Assembly: GCA_009760855.2 (NCBI GenBank)
Contig: WPIO01000107.1
Span: 559,001-623,000, forward strand
Source of the DNA: Cristatella mucedo
Lineage: Eukaryota; Bryozoa; Phylactolaemata; Cristatellidae
DNA length: 64,000 nucleotides
Reading direction: 5' to 3'
Shown: positions 13,501 to 25,500 of the stretch, piece after piece
Numbering within the stretch: the first letter of the stretch is position 1
How the letters are laid out: each line of letters starts with the position of its first letter
The notes under the pieces: model-generated
Database searches by the model: none
Told to the model about the DNA's origin: nothing
What the model saw: only the letters and a program-made list of their open reading frames with translations
Position numbers and translations under genes: made by a program

Positions 13501-16500
13501 AAAAACATACCTATTTAGGACAGCATTTATTGGGTCCTTGTGATTCGTCCTCGATGTGCTTATGCGTGCTGACACTGTTCATGCTGCCACTAACCACATT
13601 TGCATGCTGACCCAGTGCGTGTAACCCCTAACCATGTTATTCATTTTGTTTGTTTTTCAAGCATGATTTTACTTACTATTCTGTTGCGTATCACTTTGCA
13701 GCAAATGTAAAGCGCCTAGAAAGAGATTAAGTTCTCAGAGGGCGCTTTATCAAGTGCATTATTATTATTATTATTATTATTATTAATTGATGATAGGAAC
13801 ATAACGCCTAATTTCATTCTCTGAATGTCTTGTCGAAACTAGTAAAGCGAAAACAAAACAGCTTACAGCAAAACAAGGTACACTTAGTCGTTACTGTAAG
13901 GCAGCTAAGTTTCGCCAAGGATTGTACATCACAATCGTAGTGCTGATGTTCTGGGTTTAAATTCTAATTAGCCATAATTCATATCAGGTCGGTACTTAAG
14001 GCAGATCGTGTTATTACTTGTATGGGCATCGCTTTTCGCATCATAAACTAAATTCCTGGTTTCACAGGACGAGTCAACTTTACCTATCCCGTTCCCATCT
14101 TTATATTCTGATGAGGATTCGACAAATTCTTCCGACGAGGACGATGCATTTAATGTTAACAACAAGCGAGAGACCTGTTCGGCAGCCCAAACCAACGAGG
14201 TAATGCTTATCAGCGACCGCTTTTAGTTTTACTTAAAATGTGAAAGAGGTCTCTCTGGGTTATGTTTATGAAAGATGCATATGAGTGAATGAGGCATGCA
14301 TTTGATGGCGGAATTCCAAATAAACCAGTGGCCCGTCTGAAATATGCAAATCCTACAGGAACAAATGCGAAAGTGATCACATAACAAGGTAGCCATAAAT
14401 ACATCTATCTCGGGAGGTCAGCGAGTTGCCTGACGCCATTGATCTAAGATCTCTTTCGGTAGTGAGCCATGGAAACAATACCTATCAGGTAGGTCGTTAT
14501 TAACAGAAGCAGCACTTAAGTTACCACAGTTCCTTAACGACCTAATGCAATGTGATAAGCATAATCAATGAAAACAAGAATTAAACAAATGTGGCGAACG
14601 AAGTATTCTTGAATGGTTAGTTATAGCTAAATGTCGATATAGCTTGGGTAGACTTTTCCTTCACACAGTCAGCATGCCAATACGGTAGTCGAGGCAGGAT
14701 GTCACCAATGGGTGGATCAATTTGAACACATTATCTCTTGTCAATCCAACTTCAGCAGTTCGCTTTACTGGGTGCTGACAGAGATTTGCAGACATCAGCA
14801 CCATTTCTTTTAATCCACCTAGTAAAATAGTCTCCCTAGTAATATTCTCGTTTATGCGAAAATGGATTTCTATGTATGCATACTTGAGCCTCGAGTGGTT
14901 TTATAGGAGGAACTTAAACCAGAAGTCGCCTGGAGTTCGTCCATCACATACTCAGCTTTGGATTCAGATAGCAATCCGAGAGAAGAAATCGTTGGTTTGG
15001 AAAGTGAGGGCGCATTTGGTGAGGTACGACACACTGATATTGCTAAGCACGTTCGCTTCCTTTAATCAGGGAGGCTAATTGTTTCACTGGCTTTCGTTCA
15101 TGCTGTTCCTGATTACTGGCATGCTAGTAGCTTTAGATGAAAACAAAATTTAAATATTTTTAAAGCGACCTATGTTTACCATATTGAAGGACTCGCTTAG
15201 TGCTATTAGCTCTAGCTATTTAGAAGTCTGATAATAATTGATGCAGCACAATTTGGAGTCAGATGATTGTTTTTAAAATATTCCATCTTGGCTGTGAATT
15301 AGACAACTTTATTTTTGGAAAGCTATTATTGTTTATTCGTGTGGTAGTGTTAAATTTTCACTTGTATAAATGCAAACGTCATACGGTAGAACTAGAAATC
15401 TTTAATAGCAATCAAATATCTAGGAATGTATTAATATCTAGGGATGCATGTGATCTACGATGACGAAGCGACAGCATCTGCTGACGATCATAGCCAACAT
15501 GCAGGTTACTAGGCGCTGGTGCAGCTAAGGCTGCCACTGGCTAAGGAGAACCGGCAGCCCGAAGCGATAAGCGTTTAGGTATCCATAGGTTTGTAACTTC
15601 ATACGTACTACGGTCAAAAAACAATCAGAATAACTTTTAAAAGGTCTTAGCTGTATCGTTCAGTATACGATGTTTGCAAGAGTTTAGATTCCGGAAGAAT
15701 TCTGCTACGTACACGAACACATGACAGCTCTCTATGTTGGGAGGCGATCATGACTTCCTAAGAAGTGCTGAGTGAAAGACTGTGTTTTGCAGCACGAGCC
15801 TCAGCACGAAGCCAGCCCTTCTGCGGTCCCGTTCAAATCTTTGGATCCGTCTAGATCGACCTTTTACGTATACCTTGAGAACGACTCGGATATGGTAAGT
15901 AGTAAAGAGATTGCATTTCAAGTGCTCTGCTCGTAATGTTTAGACGTTAATAATAACAATTATAATATTGCACTTGATTGAGCTCACTCAGAGCACTCAA
16001 TCTCTTCCTAGGCGCTTTACATTTGCTGGTATGGTAAAGACGATCGAATCGTGAGTAATATCATTCTTGATAAATAACATGAGCAACTCGGTTAGGGGTG
16101 ACATGCATAGGGAAGCATGCAAATGTGGTTAGTAGCAGCATGCACAGTGTCAGCACACATAAGCACACAAAGGACGAATCACAGGGACCCACTAAATGCT
16201 GTCCTTAATAGGTGTCATTTTTAAGTACCTTTTAAATGCTGACAGGTCAGGGGACGTTCTGACTAAGTCAGGAGGAATTTCGAGGCTTGGTAAGCTTACC
16301 AACTAAATGCACGGTCTCCAAAGGTCTTGAGGTGTGTACGAGGTATTGGTAAACTATTGGATTCCAAAAAACGGACGGTACGGTGCTTAGCCTGGTGAAG
16401 GAGGGGATCTGAGACATAGGCTGGAGTCAAAGAATGAAGTGACCTAAAAGTGGGCGACAAGACCTTGAAGTCAATCCGTTGCTTGACTGGTAGCAAGTGC

Positions 16501-19500
16501 AGGTCGGCGAGAAGTGGTGTGATGTGGCAACTGCAACGTTCACGACAGAGAAGCGTAGCTGCAGAGTTTTGCACAAGCAGTAATCGCCTGACTGTGCATG
16601 CCGGTAGGCCAGCAAAGTGTTGCTGGTAAGCATATCTTTGTATATAAAGATAGCAAAGGTTAGCGAAAGGTTGGCTTAAAAAAGGAACAAGTCAGCTGAT
16701 GCATGTGTAATTTAAATTGTATTTAGCTTCGTTCAAAAGCAAACAGGCAGTCATTAAGCTTCAAAAGTAATTAATAGCATTAGGAAATTTGGCTAATCGT
16801 GACCGAAGAGTTATATGCTTTGCTTATAAATAAACAATCAACAGGATTCCTCGTTTTTTTGTGCTCTATTCGTCATGATATTTGTCCAACAAAAGCTGGG
16901 AAAAATTTCTCTGGAGGTGAAATTAATTAAAAAGCATTTTTATTTTTATGAGAACGAGCATCCACCAGAAGCATTCCCAAGTTCGGAGTTCCTCTCTTCG
17001 TCTTTATATTCTGATAAACGTACGACTAGCAAAAGATTTTCTTCAGACGATGAGGACCTGTCTGATGAGGTAAGATTCGCAGAGATTGTAAACTAGGTGC
17101 AAGTGTTAGAACACTGATTTAACAGGCGTGTTAATACGTAATTTATTCAGCTCTTTAAAGAAACAGGAAGGATATTATTTATACTAATGGTGTGCTTTTC
17201 GGTAAATGATGGGAAAGAATACATTATGCTATTGCCTGCGGCCATTTCCAAGAAATGCAGTGTGACTTAGGTAGGCGAAGTCTGTTAGCTACCGAATGCC
17301 TACCGAAAGCCGCTTTAGCTGTGAGCTGGCTATTCAAAACTCCTCTAAGTACCATGCACATGGTGTTCATGACTATGTGAAGTTACACACGGAGATACAT
17401 CACATTACATTACATTAAGCCAGCAAACTGAAGGACCAAAGCTGAATCCAAAATTCAAATTTCCAACTGATTCTAACCAATTGTCTATAATTCTGTGATA
17501 TTCAACATATGTAATAATATTGCAAAGAATGAACGCTGTAAAAAATTCTGGTCTTAATTTTTTCACGTTTCTGCTTCGCCACTGACACGACAGAAAACTA
17601 AAATGAGGAATTAAGGCTTACATCGCTAAATGCACCTGCCCGCCCTAAATGCGATGACCAGAGATTTCTCCTGACCCCTCGTTTTTCATAGAATAGAAAA
17701 TCAAGCGACAAGAAGGCTATTACGAGGGTCATGTTTACCGTCACTATACCTAGGAGGTATACAGCTGGGTTAGCTACTTTTGTGATATGATTCAATACAC
17801 TCGCATATATCCATAACTTAACAACGTAGGCACTACTTACGTATCCTATGTCTAATTGATGATAGGAACATAACGCCCAATTTCATTCTCTGAATGTCTT
17901 GTCGAAACTAGTAAAGCGAAAACAAAACAGCTGACAGCAAAACGAGGTACACTTAGTCGTTACTGTAAGGCAGCTAAGTTTCGCCAAGGATTGTACATCA
18001 CAATCGTAGTGCAGATGTTCTGGGTTTAAATTCTAATAAGCCATAATTCATATCAGGTCGGTACTTAATGCAGATCGTGTTATTACTTGTATGGGCATCG
18101 CTTTTCGCGTCATTAACTAAATTCCTGGTTTCACAGGACGAGTCAACTTTACCTATCCCGTTCCCATCTTTATATTCTGACGAGGATTTGACAAATTCTT
18201 CCGACGAGGACGACGCATTTAATGTTAACAACAAGCGAGAGACCTGTTCGGCAGCCCAAACCAGCGAGGTAATGCTTATCAGCGACCGCTTTTAGTTGTA
18301 CTTAAAATGTGAAAGAGGTCTCTCTGGCTTATGTTTACGGGAGATGCATATGAGTGAATGAGGCATGCATCTGATGGTGGAATCCTTAATAAACTAGTTG
18401 CTCGCCTGGCATATTCAAATCCTACAGAAACAAATGTGAAAGTAATTACACAACAAGGTAGCCATAAATACATCTATCTCGGGAGGTCAGCGAGTTGCCT
18501 GATGCTATTGATCTAAGATCGCATTCGGTTGTGAGCCATCGAGAGTATACTTATCAGGTAGGTCTTATCAGGTAGGTCTAACCACAGGGACCTAATTACC
18601 TAATAATGCAATTTGTTGAGCATAATTTTGCACCAAGATGAAGGTGTACTCAGATCTGCGAAAAAGCTTGGCTAGTAAAGGTCTTTCCAATGAAATCAAT
18701 GAAAACCAGAATTAGGCATATGTCGCAAAGGATGCATCATGGAATATTTAGTTATAGCTAAATGTCGCTATAAAACTTGGGTAGACGTGTCTTACACAGG
18801 GTCAGCATGCCAATACAGTAAACGAGGCAAGATGTCACCAATGGGTGGATCAATTTGGACATATTATCTCCTGTCAAAGCAACTTCAGCAGTTCGCTTTA
18901 CTGGTTGCAGACAGATATTTGCAGACATCAGCACCATTTCTGCTAATCCACCTATTAAAATAGTCTCCCTTGTAATATTCTTTATTATCCGAAAATGGAT
19001 TTCTGTGTATGCATAGTTGAGCCGCGAGTGGTTTTACAGGAGCAACTTAAACCAGAAGTCGCCTGGAGTTCGTCCATCGCATACTCACCTTTGGATTCAG
19101 ATAGCGATCCGAGAGAAGAAATCGTTGGTTTGGAAAGTGAGGGCGCATTTGGTGAGGTACGACTCACTGATATTGCTAAGCACGTTCGCTTCTTTTAATC
19201 AGGGAGGCTAATTGTTTCACTGGCTTTCATTAAAACTGTTCCTGATTACTGGCATGCTAATAGCTTTAAAGCGACCACTGTTTACCCTATTTAAGGAGAC
19301 TAACGAGTCGTTTAGTGTTATTAGCTCTAGCTATTTAGAAGCCTGGTAATGATTGATGTAGCGCAATCTGGATTCTGATTAGTGTTTCCTAAATATTCTA
19401 TCTTGGCTGTGAATTAGACATCTTGTTTCGGAAAGCTATTTTTGTGTTTCATACTTGTGACACCGTTAGATTTTCACTTGTACAAATGCAAACGTTCAAT

Positions 19501-22500
19501 GATTTAAATACAAAACCAACTTACCAGCTAGTTAAAAAAATGTACGGTTACTTAATTGGAAACTCTGAACCACAAAAAAGGTTTGGCTAGTATACGTTCA
19601 AATTGTTTTTAAATTGCTGTCTTAATCAAATCACTGCCATCGCTTGTACGGCATCATTGGTGTCATAGATTGTTTGTTCAAAATACTGCAAAGTTGCCTG
19701 CCTGCACCCGTTTCCCATGTTTGCACACCCGTGCTATGCACCCAAGTGGACAGCATAAGGGAATGCGAAACAACAGAAGCAGCGAGATATCAGTATCGTC
19801 CACATTCCACACTCTTTAAAGCTGTCATTATCACAGTTTTTGAAAAATCAATAAATAGTTAAGTGTTATAAATTGGGCTATATTTTACATTTGTTATGGC
19901 ACGGCGCAATTTGCGTCCTCTTCTCCGGCTTACTCCTTTTGATTTCGTGCACTACCATTATCACAGCAGCATGTAGTCGTTCCCAGTGCATGGGCAGCTA
20001 TTATGCATCAATGGATGGGCCTAGAGCCGTTTTCGTTTTCCTCCGATGAAGAAACTGAGGAATCAATGTACTATAACTTAGATTGCCGATTCATAAGTGA
20101 ACGATTTGCGCAATTCATTGTTTTTTTAGCTCTCCTGTGTCGTTAATATCGTGCTAACATAGCTATTAGAGTTAACTGAGTTGTTGGCCGGAGATATCAT
20201 AATCTCAATTATTCCGCAGTGCCACTCATTCTTCCCTCAAAGCGGTAACCGTTTGCTAAGCACTGAGCTTTTCCTCGCATTAGTCATTCTGAGGCAAAAG
20301 AATCAAATCACATTGGTAACATTTTTAAATAATTGCAAAAACAATAGTGGTGAGTTTGATCTTTTTTTAATGATTTTTCAACTAATGAATAGGACGAAGC
20401 TCAGCAGGAATGTACTTCGGCTATGTCCTCCTCATCTCCAAATTCGTCGATACCAATCTTGTATTCAGACGATGAGGACGTTTCCGATACAGTCACAAGC
20501 GTTTTTGATACGGTAAGACGTTTAGTAGTTATCATAGGACACATTTAAGAAGCCTCGTCTTTCAAACATTTATTTTGTAACCTATAATGCACCAATTTTC
20601 TGAGTCCCTCGGATACAATATTTGTTTGCATACCGAAATCTGTATGAGTAGTCGAGCCTTAGATGGTTTTTATAGAAGAGACCTAAGCTGCAAGACGTAT
20701 GGCTTTCGGCAATACCTTACTCGTCTTTGGAGTCCGATAGCGATCAGACAGAAGTAATCGTTCCTTCGGACGGTGAGGACGTTTTTGATGAGGTAAGACA
20801 TGATGAGATTGCCCAGTGGGTGAATTTCCTTTCAACGTGTGGGTTAATTACATGCTAAAAGGTGTTCCACTAGGCGTCGTGGTTTCAACATGCAAATGGA
20901 TTTCATGTTTGCCAATTAGGTATATAGCATTCAAACGACATAAACCAGTATGAATGTCATTCTTTTAAACTATTCAATTAAAGCAATCAGAATGGATTAC
21001 TGAAGCCCGGTGATGGATTAACAACAATCTCGTGGTCAATTTTGCTTCCAATATTCTAGCATTACCGTGCATTGGGCATCGTTTTTCGTAAGATAGCTAC
21101 TTTTCACTTTCTTTTAGTGAATCCTGTTTGCCAGGGTGGCTGGTTGCATCTGCCTGAAGCTTTTGCACACACCCGTGCCATGCAACCGCGTGAGCTGCAT
21201 AGGGGCATCTTTGTCTATTATTATTCAAAGATAGGGTTTGGGAGAATCATCATTTGGGACTAAAAATAGCACAGCTCCTCTGCAACTGAAGGATTCATTT
21301 GCTTGAATCTATATCTGTTAGATATTTTTTGAGGCGATTGCCATGCTCATGTACTAACAGAGTCCTCTGGTTTTTGTCTGGCCATATCGTTTAAACTCAG
21401 GGATAAAAGCAGCTGTAGCTCTTTCGAAACATATTAAGGCAATTGACATACTAATGGTATACTATATGGTGTAAATTGTATTATTGCCTAGTATGATTTT
21501 CATGAAAACTAGAATGCGACTTTGGTATACCAGCTAATCAAAGGACTAAAGCTCGACCCAAATTTGAAGTTCACAACTATATTTAACCACTTGTCTTTAA
21601 TCCAAACCATGGTACTACAATACGAAAGATAGAATGCCGTAAGATTTTCAGATTTAGTTTTTCACACTCCGGCCCCGCCGCTGAAATGGCCGCTAGCTGA
21701 AATGAGGAATTCATGCTTACGTAGCTGAATGCTGCTACTCGGCCTGAATGCAGTGACCAGCGATTTCTCTTGTCCAGCCATTACATGGCAGTTACATTAT
21801 CGGCGTTTTCCGTCACTTTACCGAGGAGGACCATATTCCCACTTTCCTGCTCATACTTTGCAAATCATCTGCTGCTGATATGCATAACTAACATCATTAT
21901 TATATCATTAGCCTCAGGTAATGTCCCAGCACCTTTATAAAACTATAGTTGGGCCAATTCTCAAGAAATAGGACTGAATCAACTAGCGCCCATTCTCCCT
22001 TCTAAAATTAATATCAAAGACAATGAAACAAAATGTGGCGTATCTGCGAAACTCGTATATTGAAACTTCAAGCCTTGCTAGTACGTTCCAGTCTTGCTTT
22101 AGAGCTAATCACTCCACGGAGTCATCATAGCTTCGGTTGTACAACGACTACCTACTTATGAATGTAAACATAAGATGAGTTTCTCAACCCGATTTGCTCG
22201 ATCTTTAGGCAGCTGATCATACTATCGATTGCCGAGTCCTTCTTGAGCGCCTGTCTCTTCCGGGTATCACTGGCACTGCTCTGCAATTTTTCAGGTCGCA
22301 CCTCGGTGGGATACTGAATATATTAATATTGATTTGAATGGACAAACCTCATCCGCGGTAGCTGTGAAATATGAGGTACCTCAGGGCTTTGTGCTAGGAC
22401 CGGTTCTTTTCGCGGTTTATCCCTCTTGCCGATGTGATTGCCAAGCGAAATCTAAGCTTTCATTTCTTTGCGGACGACATGCGTTTGTACCTTTGCTTTG

Positions 22501-25500
22501 ATCCCTCCCAGCCTTTGAACACGTCGAATTCTCTCGACTCTCTTGCTACATGTTTTGACGGCATCCTCAAATTGATGGCAGTTTATGCCTTAAATGATTT
22601 GCCCATAACTATTAAGTTAGTTAGTTAGTTAGTAAGCCAACGCTCATAATTGCCTCTGAATATACCGTGTTAAATCTGCACAAAATCTAGGTTTCATGTT
22701 TTTCAGTGACCTCTCGTTTTACGACCACATCAACTCAACGATCAAGTCTGCTCACTTTCAGCTACTTAGCATTGCTAACGTAGTTTGGGCTTGCTTAGAT
22801 AGGAATACTTAGTTTTTCTATGCATTTGTGACATCCCGTTTTTGTTTGGTTCATAATCCCGTTTTTAATTGGCTGTGTTACCAGGCACTTACAGCTGGTA
22901 CAGCCAGGTTTGTCTGTCGCACTGGCTACAAGTAAAGCAACGGATCGACTTCAAGGTTGTCTCGCTCACTTTTAGGTGCCTTCATTCTTTGTCTTCAGCC
23001 TACCTATTAAAAATACTTCCCCACGAGGCCAAGCATTGTACTGCCTACTTTTCTGTAACTAACTGTGTGCCTATACCTCGTACAACCTCCAATCCTTCGG
23101 AGACCGTGCCTTTCATTCAAATGCTCCCAAAACCTGGAACTGGACATCACTACATAATCCGAGGTTGCTTTTCTCCATCAGACATACTTATCGTATTTAT
23201 TACTTGTCGTATGTTTCCTAGTTGCTTTCATATTTGTTCTTGTAGAATTTGAATATACCGGCAGAGCCACTAATTTTTAACTACCAAGGACTGCCCTTCA
23301 ATGCACGCCTTACTTCATGCATTTGCATCTGCCGTACACCCAAGCCAGACTGTCTTAGCATTCTAAGTAGTCATAATATACGTCAGGTCTGAGTTCCATG
23401 TAAATCGCATTATTATTTGTGTGGGCGATCTTTTTCGCATCTTTATTTAAATTCGTGGTTTCACAATATGAGTCCAGTATTTATCTATCCCGTTCTCTGA
23501 TTTACATCTGAACAGCTAATTTTTCTGACGAAGACGATTAAAAATAATAACATACAGCCCCACTTTATTCTCTGAATGCCTTGTTGCATTTATGAAAGTG
23601 AAAACAAAATATCTGACAGCAAAACGAAGCACACCTATTCTTTGCAGTAATGCAACTAGGCTTCACTTTGGATTGTACGTCGCTATCAAAGGGCTGATAT
23701 TCTGTCTTATCATTCTTAGTAGCCATAATAAATGTCAGGTCTGTGTTTCATGTAAATTATTTTTACTGGCGTTACTTTTCGCATTATTATTTAAATTTGC
23801 GGTTTCATAGGATGAGTCGGCTTTGCCTATTCCGTTCCCATCTTTATATTCTGACGATGATTCGACGAATTCTTCAAACGAGGAAGACACACTTAAGGAT
23901 ATCAACAATGGAGAGACCTGGTCGGCAGCCAAAAGCAAGGAGGTAATGCTTATGAGCGATCGGTTAGCTGTAAAAAAGAGGTCTCTCTTGCTTGGTTGTA
24001 TGGCAGATTCACATGAATTAAATAAGGCGCGCAAATGATACCATGATCATTAGGTAGGTAAAAACCCGAGGCTACGTTGGTATACGAAAATCCTACAAAA
24101 ACAAATTTGAAAGCCCTTAATTAAAAACGCAAGGATGAATATATCTGACCGAAAGAGCTACCTCGGATAGTTCATTCGTTTACAACGAGCGATACCTAAG
24201 CATCCTAGAGTAGCTAGTCATAATCTGATATGCATTCATTATATTTCTCGAGCATCCTTCCTGGAGTTCTCTTACACGCGATGAGGAATAGTTTTCTCAC
24301 TGATAGAGAAAGTGTGCTTTGGTACGTGCAATAAGCCGTTCAAAAACGTGTCGCCAAGTAAGCCTTTCAATTGCACGGAAGGCTGTAAAATGCGTTGCCG
24401 TTCAATTTCCTAGAATTTGAACCAAGTTTGATGAGAATTAAAGTAAGCTGTCGGATTATGTGTATTAATAATAATAATAGAAACAATAATGCAATTGATA
24501 AAGCGCCCTCAGAGAGCTCAATCTCTTTCTAGGCGCTTTACGTTTGCTTCAAAGGGGAATACAATTGGATGGTGAGTAATATCATGCTTTATAAACCAAC
24601 AAGATGAATAACATAGTTTGGGGTGACATGCACACGGTCAGCATGCAAGTGTGGTTAGTGGCAGCATGCACAGTGTCTGCACGCATAAGCACGGACGAAT
24701 CACAGGGACCCACCAAATGCTGTCTTAAATAGGTGTGTTTTTAAGTTCCTTTTAAACGTGGTCAAGTCAGGGGATGTCCTGACTCAAGTCAGGAGGGAGT
24801 TTCAGGCTTTGGGAGCATAGGAACTAAAGGCACGGTCTCCAAAGGATTCGAGGTTGTATACGAGGTATTGTTAGACTGTTGGATTCCGAATAGTGGGTGG
24901 TGCGATGCTTGGCCTGGTGGGGGAGTAGATCTGAGAGATAGGCTGGAGCCAAAGAATTAAGTGAACTAAAATTGAGCAACCAAACCTTAAAAGTCAATCC
25001 GTTGCTTGACTGGTAGTCAGTGCAGGTCGGCGAGAAGTTGCGTGATATGGTATCTGCGACGCTCACGACAGACAAGCCTTTTTATCGAGCTTACAACCTC
25101 ATTTTTAAACGGCCAGTACTTTAACAGTGGTTATAAAAGCAAGTACCGTAACCCCAGGGTCCATGGCACGTTGGGTTGGAGTACTAATAGTGGCGACACT
25201 CTTCGGCTTTTTTTGTGACTAGCCTCAGGCGGAAATTGTCCTCACTTTGGCTATTGCTACTGCATTTTGCAATGCTCAAAAGGGTCCGACTCAATTGGTA
25301 GTGGAGGCTGGACCTCAGGAGGCTGTCGTGTTGCCTGACGCCATAGATTTCAAATATCAATTGGCAGGAAGTCAGCAGCTAAGTTGACACTGGGCCTTAT
25401 AAGCCTAATGCAATATATAGAGCGAAACTTTGCAATAAGATAAATTTGTGCCTAGATCTGTAACAAAGCTTGACACACTCTTTATGAAAACTATCAAAAA

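Larger units (their letters stand above)
11209..15944 (+). repeat. Tandem unit 2 (about 4.7 kb) of the exon array
   Basis: Same order as unit 1, but longer because of an L2-A insertion (13,101-13,786) and a segment with exon F (about 15,500-15,900). Exon A is frameshifted in this copy. Confidence 0.8.
15945..19400 (+). repeat. Tandem unit 3 (about 3.5 kb) of the exon array
   Basis: Again L2-A fragment, A, B, C, D. Diagnostic differences show a mosaic: the left part and the B region match unit 1, while about 17,320-17,800 matches unit 2. Confidence 0.75.

Noticed and set aside
13139-13543. A host gene of 134 codons
   Set aside because: It is the C-terminal block of an L2 retrotransposon, matched by many copies in the window.
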